Shown here piece by piece: positions 43,721 through 52,656 of a stretch of 64,000 nucleotides of DNA (positions within the stretch are counted from its first letter, which is position 1; each line of letters begins with the position of its first letter). Source of the DNA: Lentzea jiangxiensis (GTDB taxonomy: Bacteria; Actinomycetota; Actinomycetes; Mycobacteriales; Pseudonocardiaceae). The DNA lies in contig NZ_FNIX01000008.1 in assembly GCF_900104175.1 (NCBI RefSeq), positions 186,001 through 250,000 on the forward strand, in the 5' to 3' direction. A program made the translations under genes and the position numbers. A model generated the notes under the pieces. It saw nothing but the letters and a program-made list of their open reading frames with translations. It did not search any database and had not been told where the DNA came from.

Positions 43721-45031
43721 CATCAGCCGCCGCGGTCTCAAGATCCGGCTGATCCAGTGCACCACGGCACTGGCGTCTTCGCCCATTGCTCGAACATCGA
43801 TGCTCAGGGCTTCCGTGAGTCCAGCAAGGTTGGAAGCACGCAGGGCAGAGAGGCCAGCAGGCGGAGAACATCGTCCTCGCCCGGTCCAACACTTGCTGCT
43901 GACCCCTCAGCGGCAAGCAGAGACACAACAGTTCGTCAGCGGCCAGCACCCGCACCCCTGCTTGTTCGACCCGCTATCGTCCACATCGAACCGTTCATCC
44001 TGCTGCGGCGAAAGAGCTTTCGAAGCAGGTGGAGGCCGGCGGCAACTTCACGCCAATGAGACTGGGCAGCATCACGGAGGCGATCTGGTCGCGCTTGTGT
44101 CCGGACAAAGGGGCATGGGCCAATCCCAAGACGAGGTACAACCTGCTGTACCGAACCAAGGGCGGCTGCTGGGTGGGCAGGCAAAGTGACAGTACCTAAG
44201 TGGACCTGCGCGAAGCGCAACCCGATCCGCACGGCACCTACCTGCTGGCCAGCACGTTCCACGGGGACCTCGATATATCACACCTCCCCACGCTCACCAT
44301 TCGCTGCCGCACCGATCTCCATCGCACGCACCGAACGGGGACGGAAGACACTGCGGGAAAATGCGCTGATGGCAGAGAGTGCCGGACAGCCTGTGCTGCA
44401 ACGGTTTGACAGCGATGAAGCTTTGCTGGCACCGTTCGGCCGGACATGAGCAGGCGATGATCATCTGCTTGCTCAGCCGGTCCGTGGTCGACCTGAGACT
44501 TTCGCTACAAGCCGGAAAGAGGCAAGCGCGTCAACACACTCTCGGTCAATCCGAGCGCCGCGATGGTCCAAGACGGCAGGCTCATATCAGTTGCCTGATT
44601 GCACCGTCGACAGTGCTGACCACTCCTGGTGGCTACCAGCCGTGGCGGCCGCTCCCGAGCGAGCCGAGCAGCTCTGCTTCGAACTCGTCCTGCGCCGAAC
44701 GCAGGAGTCACTGACTTCAGGCGATGACCGACGTGCTCAGTAGTCCGTTCCCTCACCTGGAAGGCGACGATGTACGAGGCAGCAGAGGTGTACTCACCGG
44801 CGTCTCTGCCAGCCTGGACCGCCTGTCCGCCCGTAGGCCCGCGCCGAGAGACACGTCATCCGCACCGGCCTCGACCTGACCGGTTCAGTCCGAGTGCGGC
44901 TTCACAGACGCTCCAGGCATCGGAAGCGGAACCATCGCACCAGTTCACGGGATCGAGTACAGCCTGCACTACCTGACAGCCGGAAGCCTGCGGTATGGCC
45001 GACGCTGTCGTACACAACTAACTTTCTTGTC
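43721..45031. other. Decayed stretch of about 1.3 kb with gene fragments
   Basis: No intact gene is seen. Protein-like pieces in mixed frames include RYNLLYRTKGGCWVGRQSDS (ending near 44200), GTYLLASTFHGDLDISHLPT (about 44240-44300), LMAESAGQPVLQRFDSDEAL (about 44370-44430), WWLPAVAAAPERAEQLCFEL (about 44630-44690) and EYSLHYLTAGSLRYGRR (about 44955-45000). The first and last faintly resemble the small frame in the inverted repeats. I cannot assign families. Confidence 0.4.
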
Positions 45032-45235
45032 ATGAACAAGGAACTGAACTCCTCGCCCACCCGCGCCCGAGCGCTGCTCGTGGTGCTCCTGGTCAGCAGC
45101 ATCGTGGCCAACGTCGCCACGCAAGCCTTCGGCTTGAGCTCCTACATCAGTGCCGTTTTCGGGATGATTGCCGTCGCTAGCGGTATCTCACTTTTCTCCA
45201 GCTACCGCAAGAACCGCGAGAATTCGCGGAACTGA
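45032..45235 (+). CDS. Small two-helix membrane protein
   Basis: The 67-residue product has two hydrophobic segments (ALLVVLLVSSIVANVATQAF and AVFGMIAVASGISLFSSY) and a basic C-terminus (RKNRENSRN). The N-terminus MNKELNSSPTRAR is polar. ATG 45032 was chosen; the frame upstream is not protein-like, and no clear ribosome site is visible (TTTCTTGTC precedes it). Small proteins of this style are common in actinomycetes but unnamed. Function unknown. Confidence 0.55.
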   Translation: MNKELNSSPTRARALLVVLLVSSIVANVATQAFGLSSYISAVFGMIAVASGISLFSSYRKNRENSRN

Positions 45236-45601
45236 AGCGTGTGCCGCGCGACAACTCATGGTTGCTGCGGATCATGTAGTCGCCCCCCGCACACGCGGAG
45301 AGAACAACCTGCAGTGCGTTGTCGACTGGCAGGAGGCCGGATCGCCCAACTCCGTGACGTTGGGAGTTACACCGAATATTTTACAGTTCCCGTCGTTCGC
45401 ACCTACCGGCAAGAAAATTGCTGCCATGCGAAGAACCTTGCCCGACGGGGCAACTTTTAGGTGTCCCGGTGCCCCCTCCCGCAGAGGGCTGCTCGTAAGG
45501 CTGCGCGCTGTGGCCACACTGTTGGCGCATGGCGAGATCGCCGTCGGATCCTAATCTGCTTTCGGTAACTTACGCATTCTCGGACGGCTTGGGGTCGAAC
45601 T
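45236..45601. other. Intergenic stretch with an unrecognised frame
   Basis: A rightward frame reads LQCVVDWQEAGSPNSVTLGV and FAPTGKKIAAMRRTLPDGAT; it looks like part of a small secreted or structural protein, but I do not recognise it and it has no clean start. Confidence 0.35.
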
Positions 45602-46447
45602 GTGTTCGTGGTCATGGAAGTTTTGGGCATCTTGGCTTTCGCGCTCGCGGGCGCCATGGATGCTGCACGGTCGCGTCTGGACCTGTTCGGAATCGGCACG
45701 GCGGCGATCCTCACCGCGATCGGCGGTGGCGTGCTGCGAGACGTCCTCCTCGGGGTTGAGCCACCGATCGGGTTGCTGACGGCGTGGTACTTCGTGGCCA
45801 GCTTGGTGATAGCGGCGATTGTGGTCTTCTGGTACCCGCGGCTGTGCCGGTTCGACATGCCCGTGCAGTTCTGCGACGCGGTCGGACTGGCCATGTTCAC
45901 CATCACCGGCGCGACCAGGGCGATGGAGCACGGTACGCCGGTCTACGTGGCCGGCATCATCGGCATGATCAATGCTGTCGGTGGTGGCCTGATGCGCGAG
46001 GTCCTGGTCATGAGAGTGCCGACGGTGCTGCACAAGGAGATCTACGCGTTGCCCGCGTTCGGTGGTGGGATCTTCGTAGGACTTGGGTTCACCCTGCATC
46101 TGTCCCCCGAGGTCGTGGCGGTGGTGACTGTGCAGATGGTGGTCATCGTGCGAATGTTGGCGGTGGTCCGAAAGTGGAACCTCCCAACGGCGCGGATTCC
46201 CCAGACCCGGAACGCGCCTTTACGCGAACGGCGGCCTGATCCAGTTCCGTCGGGGCTGGCCTTGCACAGACAGGAGGATGTCGAACGCACGCTCGAGATG
46301 TTTCCTGTCCTGCCCGGTAGGCAGGTCATCGGCCAACGAACGGCGCAGCATCCGCACGGCAACCGGGTCGCCCTGGGCGCGATGCCTCAAGCCCAGCCTC
46401 GTCGAACCGGCCGCCCGTATGACGGGCGGCCGAGGATGACCAAGTGA
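45602..46447 (+). CDS. UPF0126/YicG-like (TRIC-fold) membrane protein
   Basis: The 281-residue product has the duplicated three-helix modules of the YicG/TRIC family: LGILAFALAGAMDAARSRLD then GIGTAAILTAIGGGVLRDVL, and VGLAMFTITGATRAM then GIIGMINAVGGGLMREVL. The repeated GGG(V/L)xR(D/E)VL motif is diagnostic. Bacterial homologues form trimeric cation channels. The region beyond about residue 200 is a basic Pro/Arg-rich tail unusual for the family, possibly a read-through extension after loss of the normal stop. Start GTG 45602 or ATG 45614. Confidence 0.85.
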   Translation: MFVVMEVLGILAFALAGAMDAARSRLDLFGIGTAAILTAIGGGVLRDVLLGVEPPIGLLTAWYFVASLVIAAIVVFWYPRLCRFDMPVQFCDAVGLAMFTITGATRAMEHGTPVYVAGIIGMINAVGGGLMREVLVMRVPTVLHKEIYALPAFGGGIFVGLGFTLHLSPEVVAVVTVQMVVIVRMLAVVRKWNLPTARIPQTRNAPLRERRPDPVPSGLALHRQEDVERTLEMFPVLPGRQVIGQRTAQHPHGNRVALGAMPQAQPRRTGRPYDGRPRMTK

Positions 46448-46572
46448 TATGGGGTTTTCGCAGGACAACGATGCTGGATCCCATCACGGCTCCAAATTCC
46501 ACAATCTGACGGACTGTGTGCTTTGCACGACCCGCAGCCGTTTCGACCACGACACGCGTTTCCTGCCTCTTA

Positions 46573-47459
46573 AAACTCCTAACACAATGATCTTGGAATA
46601 CTGTTGATCATCGGTGTGTTGACCCTGGCGTGAGGAAGGGCGAGCAGCTTCCCTGGATCGTGTCCGACGAGTTGTGGGCGCGGATCGAGCCGCTGCTCCC
46701 GGTGGTCCCGCGCCGTGCCGACCATCCGGGCCGCAAGCGGCTGGATGACCGCAAGGTGTTGTGCGGCATCCTGTTCGTGCTCCACATCGGTATCCCGTGG
46801 GAGTTTCTGCCCCAGAAACTTGGCTTCAGCTTCGGTATGACCGCCTGGCGGCGGCTGCGGGACTGGCATCAGGCCGGCGTGGCAGCGGCTGCACGAGAAC
46901 CTGCTCTCCGAGCTCAACGCCGCGGACGCGCTGGACTGGTCGCGGGCCGCGATCGACGGCTCGCACATCCGCGCCCTCAAAGGCGGCCCAAAACCGGGGC
47001 GAGCCCGGTCGACCGCGCCAGAACGGGCGCGAAGCACCACCTGATCACCGAAGGACACGGCATCCCGCTGGCCGTGTCGCTCACCGGCGGCAACTGCAAC
47101 GACGTCACCCAGCTGTGCCGCTGATCGACCAGATCCCGCCGGTACGCGGCAAACGCGGCCGGCCCCGGTTCCGTCCTGACGCGTTATACGCCGACCGCGG
47201 CTACGACCACGACAAGTATCGCAACCTGGTCCGATCCAAGGGCATCACACCGGTGATCGCCCGCCGCGGCAGCGAACACGGCTCCGGCCTGGGCGTCTAC
47301 CGCTGGGTCGTCGAGCAGACCTTCGCGCTGCTGCACTGGTTCCGCCGCCTGCGGACCCGCTGGGAGATCCGCGACGACATCCACGAAGCCTTCCTCAGCC
47401 TGGCCTGCGCGATCATCTGCTGGCGCCGACTCCGCAACCTCCCGTTGAGTTAGGAGTTC
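46573..47459 (+). mobile_element. IS5-family insertion sequence with frameshifted transposase
   Basis: Imperfect terminal inverted repeats (AAACTCCTAACACAA at the left, complement of GAACTCCTAACTCAA at the right) bound an 887-base element flanked on both sides by TTA, a likely target duplication. The transposase reads IVSDELWARIEPLLPVVPRR, ILFVLHIGIPWEFLPQKLGF, then after a shift LHENLLSELNAADALDWSRA and AIDGSHIRALKGGPK, after another shift KHHLITEGHGIPLAVSLTGG, and after a third DALYADRGYDHDKYRNLVRS, YRWVVEQTFALLHWFRRLRT. At least three indels break it. All DDE residues are present across the frames, so it is recently decayed or poorly sequenced. Confidence 0.85.
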
Positions 47460-48378
47460 TTACAGCGTCCGGACGGGGATTCGCCAGATCCTGGCGTCGT
47501 GGGGCTCGTGCAGTCCCGCCTGGGTGACGTAGAGCGTCGATCCCCGGAGTTCCACGGCCGTGGGCCAGTTGAGGCCGTCGTCGTGGCCGAGGATCGTGGT
47601 GCGGCGCCCGTCCGGCCGGATGAGCCGCACCTCGTCGCTGCTGTTGGCCGCGGCGATGACCACGTCGGAGCGGTCGCCGGTGAACGTGAAGTCGTTGATG
47701 CCGGTGACGCCCGAGGCAACGACCGTCATCAGTCCCGGTTGCCCCGTTCCGGTGATCGGCACCTTCACCAGGGTGCCGTGAGCGGTGCTCGAAATCCACA
47801 GTTCGCCGCGGTGGTGCCGCACCCCGTTCGCCCCGAACCGATCCTTTTCCGTCGGTGCCAGGATCGGGTTCTCGAACCATTTCCGCGAGGTTCCCAGCCG
47901 GGCGTCCACGGCCCAGATCACGCCGGCGACGCTGTCGGCGACGTACAGGGTTCGGCCGTGCGGGTGCAGGGCCAGTCCATTGAGGAATGCGGCACCGGGC
48001 ACCGCGGCGACACGTACGGGTTGTCCGGTGGCAGCTTCCAGACGCCGGCGCGCGCGGCGGTCGGCGAGTTGAGGTTGTAGTAGACGGTCCCGTCGTCGGC
48101 GCGCACGTTTCCGGTCAGCATCTCGCCGTTCTCGCCCCTGACGAGCGTCGTGACGGCGCCCGATCGCTGAAGGCGCACGAGCGAAGGCGGCTGCTGGGCG
48201 ACCTTGCCCAGCATGGAGACGTTCACGGACCCGTCCGGTTGAAGGAGAGGTCTTCGGGGTTCTCCCCGGCGCTGTAGTCGAAGGCGATGGAGGGGCGGTG
48301 GACGTCGGACGCGGCCGCGACGGGAACTCCGATGAGTTGCGCCACCGCGGCGGCTGCGACCAAGAAGGTCACCCTCAT
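47460..48378 (-). pseudogene. Secreted SMP-30-like beta-propeller gene with two frameshifts
   Basis: The gene starts at ATG 48378 with a signal peptide (MRVTFLVAAAAVAQLIGVPV, then AAASDV), runs to GENPEDLSFN, shifts frame near 48235 to continue with VNVSMLGKVAQQPPSLVRLQ and GNVRADDGTVYYNL, then shifts again near 48030 to read VPGAAFLNGLALHPHGRTLY, VADSVAGVIWAVDARLG, TGINDFTFTGDRSDVVIAAA and end IWRIPVRTL. Each shift is a single missing base. Motifs are otherwise well kept. The stop codon TAA is the likely IS target site. ATG overlaps the stop of the upstream 100-residue gene (ATGA), so it was the last gene of a three-gene operon. Confidence 0.75.
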
Positions 48379-48677
48379 GACGAACCCCAGGGGGCAGGCA
48401 TGCGGGTGGCCGTGAACGGGACCGTCAGGAAAAGCGCTTTCGCTTTGCCCGTCATCGCGTCTCCGTCCAGTGCGGCAGCGCACTTGATCTTCGCTTTGAG
48501 GGGTGAGGTGATGGAAGCGGTGAAGGTGACCTCGGCACCCCGGAGCTTGCCCTCACTGATGGGACGGCCGTCGAAGTTGCCGTTCAGGGTTTCGCCCGCC
48601 GATCGCAGGACCAGTTCGACGGTTTCCTCGCCGCCCCCGGTGATCATGGTGAGCTGCCACGTTCCGTCGACGTTCAT
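48375..48677 (-). CDS. Small beta-barrel domain protein of unknown function
   Basis: This 100-residue protein (MNVDGTWQLTMITGGGEETV, ELVLRSAGETLNGNFDGRPI, GKLRGAEVTFTASITSPLKA, KCAAALDGDAMTGKAKAL) matches a widespread actinobacterial and proteobacterial domain of repeated GTW.../DGDxxxG strands with no assigned function. It overlaps the monooxygenase stop by four bases (ATGA) and the propeller start likewise, so the three are translationally coupled. It often accompanies oxidoreductases, which supports an accessory role. Confidence 0.75.
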   Translation of the reverse strand: MNVDGTWQLTMITGGGEETVELVLRSAGETLNGNFDGRPISEGKLRGAEVTFTASITSPLKAKIKCAAALDGDAMTGKAKALFLTVPFTATRMPAPWGSS

Positions 48678-49837
48678 CGGTTGATTTCCTCCTTGAGCTC
48701 TCGCATCTTGTCGCCGCCCTCGTGGCTGTCGTCCCGGTCGAACAGGAAGCCGGCCGCGCCGTCGAGGGAGGTGGACCATTCCGCGGAGCGCGGCAGCATT
48801 GTCTCCTCGTAAGCGCGCACGGCCTCGCCCACCGTGTCGGCGCGGGTCAGGGCCAGGGCGAGTTCGTACGCGTCGAGCATCGCCAGGTTGACGCCGACGC
48901 CCACCGGCGGCATGAGGTGGGCGGCGTCGCCGAGCAGGGTCGCGGTCGGCGAGTGTTCCCAGGTGTGCGGCGCGGGCAGCACGAACAGGGGGCGGTCGAC
49001 GTACGGGCCGTCGTTGTCGGCGATCATGCTGAGCAGCAGGGGCGACCAGCCGGCGAACTGGTCGAGCAGGTAAGCCCGGAGGCCGGCGGTGTCGTCGATG
49101 CTCAGCCCCGCCTCCGAGATCCAGTGCAGCGGGGCGCGCTGGACGATGTAGACCCGGATGTGGTCGCCGCTGTTGCGCTGAGCGGCCAGAGCGCGTTCGC
49201 CGTCCGTACCGGTCGCGAGGCCGTGGCCGACCAGCTCGGCGATGCCGGGATGACGCTTCTCGACGTCGTCGAAGTGGGCCTCCAGGAAGTTCACGCCGGT
49301 GTAGTGCGGTACCGCGGAGGAGATCGCCGGGCGTACCCGGGAGAACGCTCCGTCCGCGCCGATGACCAGGTCGGTCTCAACTATGCCGCCGTCGGAGAAG
49401 TGCAGCCGCCGAGGTCCGCCAGTGGGGCCGTCGACCGATTCGAGAGCGCGGCCCCATTGGACGGTGCCCGGCGCCAGGGAGTCGAGCAGCAGGTCACGCA
49501 GCGCGCCGCGGTCGATCTCCGGCTTGTACCGGTCGTCGGGCTCCGGCAGCTGGCGGAACACCACGTTGCCGTCGGTGTCGAAGCGCCTCATCTCTTGGCC
49601 CTCCGGGCGGGCGAGGGCGAAGAACTGGTCGAGCAGCCCGGCCTCGCGCAGCGCCAGCTGACCGTCATCGGCGTGCAGGTCGAGGCTGCCGCCCTGGTTG
49701 CGGGCGTGCACGCCGGCGTCGCGGTCGTAGACCGTGACCGGGATGCCGTGCCGCTGCAGGATCCGCGCGCACGTCAGGCCGCCGGGGCCGGCCCCGATGA
49801 TGCTGATCCTGGCGTCGGCCTGTCTGGGGTTCGTCAT
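48674..49837 (-). CDS. FAD-dependent aromatic-ring monooxygenase (TetX-like)
   Basis: The 387-residue protein has the FAD dinucleotide motif ISIIGAGPGGLTCARILQRH, the YDRD/RNQGGSLDLHADDGQLAL region seen in TetX-type enzymes, the VIGADGAFSRVRP (DG) motif and the C-terminal FAD motif LLGDAAHLMPPVGVGVNLAM. It should hydroxylate an aromatic or polyketide substrate with O2 and NAD(P)H; TetX relatives inactivate tetracyclines. ATG 49837 is used. It leads a three-gene operon and is divergent from a TetR regulator, so it is probably inducible by its substrate. Confidence 0.9.
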   Translation of the reverse strand: MTNPRQADARISIIGAGPGGLTCARILQRHGIPVTVYDRDAGVHARNQGGSLDLHADDGQLALREAGLLDQFFALARPEGQEMRRFDTDGNVVFRQLPEPDDRYKPEIDRGALRDLLLDSLAPGTVQWGRALESVDGPTGGPRRLHFSDGGIVETDLVIGADGAFSRVRPAISSAVPHYTGVNFLEAHFDDVEKRHPGIAELVGHGLATGTDGERALAAQRNSGDHIRVYIVQRAPLHWISEAGLSIDDTAGLRAYLLDQFAGWSPLLLSMIADNDGPYVDRPLFVLPAPHTWEHSPTATLLGDAAHLMPPVGVGVNLAMLDAYELALALTRADTVGEAVRAYEETMLPRSAEWSTSLDGAAGFLFDRDDSHEGGDKMRELKEEINR

Positions 49838-49879
49838 CGCATCTTCCTCTCGTGGGTTCGTCGCCCCACCACGATAAAC

Positions 49880-49915
49880 GGAACGATCCAAAATTTACAA
49901 CCGTTCCAAAATTCG
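49880..49915. promoter_or_regulatory. Operator candidate between monooxygenase and TetR genes
   Basis: GGAACG and CGTTCC form an inverted pair, and TCCAAAATT occurs twice as a direct repeat in the same segment. This AT-rich block between divergent genes is the probable TetR binding site and promoter. Confidence 0.5.
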
Positions 49916-49946
49916 ACCGAGACCAAGTTTGGCGTAGGCTGGGGGT

Positions 49947-50543
49947 ATGAGTGACTCGGGCCGCCGCCCTGCGGGCTTGCGGGAGCGCAAGAAGGCAGCC
50001 ACCCGCAAGGCGATCGCCGAGACGGCGCTGCGGCTGTTCCTGGCGCACGGCTACGAGCAAGTGAGCATCCGGCAGATCGCCGAGGCCGCCGACGTCTCCG
50101 TGTCGACGCTGTTCAACTACTTCCCCGGCGGCAAGGAAGCGCTGGTCTTCGACGACGAGACGGACAACGAGACGGCGCTGATCGCCGCCGTGACCGACCG
50201 GCCGCCGAGCCGGACGATCACCGAAGCCCTCCGGATCCACCTGGCCGGCTTCGCCACGAAGCCGGCCAGTCCCGGATCCCGGTTCGCCGAGTTCCAAGCG
50301 TTCGTGCAGCGGACGCCGGCCCTGCGGGAGTACGGCCGCACGATGTGGCTACGCCATGAGGAGGCACTGGCCCGCGCTATCGCCGCCGAGTCCGGCCGGC
50401 CCGCGGACGATCTGACGTGCGCGGCCCTCGCTCGCTTCGCCCTGGAAGCGGTGGCCCTCGCCCGCTCCCACCCCGACCCGGCCGCGGCCTTCACCAAGGC
50501 CTGGGAACTGCTCGACCGCGGCTGGGCAGCGATCACCGCATGA
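49947..50543 (+). CDS. TetR-family transcriptional regulator
   Basis: The 198-residue product has the TetR head (LRERKKAATRKAIAETALRL, YEQVSIRQIAEAADVSVSTL, FNYFPGGKEALVFDDE) and a helical ligand domain of normal length. It is divergent from the FAD monooxygenase and probably represses that operon until the substrate binds. Confidence 0.92.
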   Translation: MSDSGRRPAGLRERKKAATRKAIAETALRLFLAHGYEQVSIRQIAEAADVSVSTLFNYFPGGKEALVFDDETDNETALIAAVTDRPPSRTITEALRIHLAGFATKPASPGSRFAEFQAFVQRTPALREYGRTMWLRHEEALARAIAAESGRPADDLTCAALARFALEAVALARSHPDPAAAFTKAWELLDRGWAAITA

Positions 50544-50559
50544 GCCGGGAGCGCGACTC

Positions 50560-51195
50560 AGCCGGGATCCACCGGCAATAGATCAGGAGGCGACTGCTGG
50601 GGCCGGGACAGCGCGTGCTCCGCTTCTCGGCTCGCGAGGCTGAATACGGTATGTCTCTGGCTGGCATGCACAGCAGAGCGCCAGTTCTCGGGGGAACCGC
50701 AGGACTGCGTTTACGGGCCAGATGGTCCTGCACGACGCGAGGGAGCTCGGCGTCGGCCGCGAGTATGCGGACTTTCGGCCGCGGCCGGCGGGCATCGGCA
50801 CGGCGCCGGGCGGCGTATGGACGGTAGCCCCCGCTGGGCTGGTGGGCGTTGCGCCGCAGTTCCCTGCTCACCGTCGCGGGATCGCGGCCCAGCTCGGTGG
50901 CGATCTGACGGATTGTGGCGCCGGTGCGGCGGCGGTCGGCGATGACGACGCGTTCGTCCTCGTTCAGAAACCGGCCCCGCACAACAGAAGGAGCCGCCGA
51001 GGTTATCGGCGGCGCCCCTGCCGCACGGCCCGACGGGATACGCCCGTTGCGCCACCGTTTGCCGGTCCGGACATTGACCCCGACGATCTTGCCTGCTTCG
51101 CGATTACTGACGCACGAGCGCAAGATAGACCTTGCGCTCGCGCGTCGGGCGCCTACGGCCCTGGCTGATCGACCGTCCCGGATCTCGAAGTCCAT
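50560..51195 (-). mobile_element. IS30-family transposase relic
   Basis: From ATG 51195 the frame reads MDFEIRDGRSARAVGARRAS, VSNREAGKIVGVNVRTGKRW, LNEDERVVIADRRRTGATIR then QIATELGRDPATVSRELRRN and SGGYRPYAARRRADARRPRP, the N-terminal helix-turn-helix half of IS30-family transposases. After HLARKRSP the sequence shifts and ends; the DDE catalytic domain is gone. It separates the monooxygenase set from the creatininase set. Confidence 0.85.
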
Positions 51196-51260
51196 CGCAT
51201 CCCCTGAACTGGGGTGTTGCGACGACTCCTAGAACCCAAGCCTTCTGGGGCCATCCCGGC

Positions 51261-51815
51261 TCAGCCGAGGAGGTCGTCCACCAGGCGGCGCGCGTATGCG
51301 GGGTCGAGCAAGCCGGGACGGAACAGGATGCGGTACATCATCGGTGCCACCACGCCGTCGAGCACCCTCTCCACGTCCGGCACCGGCTCCCCGCGTTCCG
51401 CCGCCCTGCCGAGGATCACGTCGATCTGGTCGGCCGCGTACGCCGAGCACTGACCGGCGTTGCTCCCGTCCGGATCACCGAGCAGCGCGTCGCGGATGTA
51501 GGCACGCCCCGGCGGTGAGGACATCTCGTCGAGGAACTGCTCGGCCCACGCTTCCAGGTCGGCTTCGAGGCCACCCCGGTTCTCCGGCGGGACCTCCGGC
51601 CGCAGCCGCTCCACCGCGACGTCGGAGAGCAGCTCGCGCAGGTCACCCCAGCGGCGGTAGATCGTCGACGGCGTGACTCCGGCTCGCGCCGCGATCTGCG
51701 GCACGGTCAGCGCCTCGCGCCCGCTTTCGGCCTCCAGCTCACGGACGGCGGCGTGCACCGCCTCCTGGACCCTGGCGCTGCGGCCACCGGGGCGCACCAT
51801 CGGCCTTCGACTCAT
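51261..51815 (-). CDS. TetR-family regulator of the creatininase/amidase set
   Basis: The 184-residue protein has a TetR head (RVQEAVHAAVRELEAESGRE, ALTVPQIAARAGVTPSTIYR, RWGDLRELLSDVAVE) and a C-terminal domain of the TetR_C_16-like type (AYIRDALLGDPDGSNAG). It is divergent from the creatininase gene; two copies of an 8-5-8 palindrome lie between them, and a perfect copy precedes the metallo-beta-lactamase-fold gene 2.4 kb away. Confidence 0.92.
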   Translation of the reverse strand: MSRRPMVRPGGRSARVQEAVHAAVRELEAESGREALTVPQIAARAGVTPSTIYRRWGDLRELLSDVAVERLRPEVPPENRGGLEADLEAWAEQFLDEMSSPPGRAYIRDALLGDPDGSNAGQCSAYAADQIDVILGRAAERGEPVPDVERVLDGVVAPMMYRILFRPGLLDPAYARRLVDDLLG

Positions 51816-51825
51816 GTCCTCACCT

Positions 51826-51891
51826 TAAAGCAAACATGTTGCGTCAAGCGTCCGGCCACCTTAAGCTTCTTAAAGCTAATTATTTGCTTTA
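51826..51891. promoter_or_regulatory. Two TetR operator copies between regulator and creatininase genes
   Basis: The consensus is TAAAGCAA, five bases, TTGCTTTA. Copy one at 51826-51846 has the left half intact and two mismatches in the right half; copy two at 51871-51891 has one mismatch on the left and ends at the AGGAGG of the creatininase gene. The spacing is identical to the perfect copy at 54206-54226. Confidence 0.8.
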
Positions 51892-51900
51892 GGAGGTACC

Positions 51901-52656
51901 GTGTCCGAGCACCGCTGGAACCGCCTGACCGCACCGGAACTGCGCGACCTGGCAGCCCGGGACGCGCTCGTGCTGCTGCCCGTCGGGTCGACCGAGCAGC
52001 ACGGCGCCCACCTGCCCACCGGAGTGGACGACTTCCTCGCCGCGGAAGTCTGCACCCGGGCCGCCGCACTGGTGAGCGACCGCGTGCCGGTGGTGGTGGC
52101 GCCGTCGACGTGGTGTGGACTGGCCGAGCACCACATGGCCTTCGGCGGCACGCTGACGCTGTCGCTGTCCACCTTGCACGCCCTGCTGCGGGATCTGTGC
52201 CGTTCCGTGCTGCGGGCCGGGTTCGGGCGGATCCTGCTCGTCAACGGCCACGGCGGCAACGCGACCGCCCTGCACGCGCTCGCCACCGAGCTGACCGCCG
52301 AGCTGGGCACCGGCATCGCGGTCACCAGCTACTTCACCACCGGAGCCGCGGTGATCGCGCGGACGCTGGAAACCCAGCGCCAGCTGATGCACGCCTGCGA
52401 GGGCGAAACGTCGATGATGCTGGCCGCGTTCCCGGAGCTGGTTCGCAGGGAGCTCCTGCCGCACGCGGTCGGCCCGGAGATCGCGCTGCAGCACGAAGAT
52501 CCGGCGCCGGTGCACCACCCGACGCCCTTCGAGCGCATCGCACCCGCCGGCATCGCCGGGGATGCGCGCACCGCCACCGCGGCCAAGGGGGAGGCCCTCC
52601 TCGACGGGTGCGCGCGTGCCCTGGCCGACGAGCTCCTCAGCTTCCCGCGAGCGTGA
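51901..52656 (+). CDS. Creatininase-family amidohydrolase
   Basis: The 251-residue protein has the family metal site: LLPVGSTEQHGAHLPTGVDD supplies Glu32, His34 and Asp43, LVNGHGGN the next His, and ACEGETSMMLA a Glu. The family includes creatinine amidohydrolase, the mycofactocin maturase MftE and FAPy deformylase. GTG 51901 has AGGAGG just upstream, inside the operator. The gene runs toward the amidase gene and their 3' ends overlap by 20 bases. Shared operators tie it to the amidase and metallo-beta-lactamase-fold genes, so it probably opens a cyclic amide or cleaves a C-N bond in the same pathway. Confidence 0.9.
   Translation: MSEHRWNRLTAPELRDLAARDALVLLPVGSTEQHGAHLPTGVDDFLAAEVCTRAAALVSDRVPVVVAPSTWCGLAEHHMAFGGTLTLSLSTLHALLRDLCRSVLRAGFGRILLVNGHGGNATALHALATELTAELGTGIAVTSYFTTGAAVIARTLETQRQLMHACEGETSMMLAAFPELVRRELLPHAVGPEIALQHEDPAPVHHPTPFERIAPAGIAGDARTATAAKGEALLDGCARALADELLSFPRA

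Noticed and set aside
49947-50543. TetR gene reading into the IS30 relic as one transcript
   Set aside because: The regulator has a normal length and ends cleanly; the IS30 relic is on the opposite strand.
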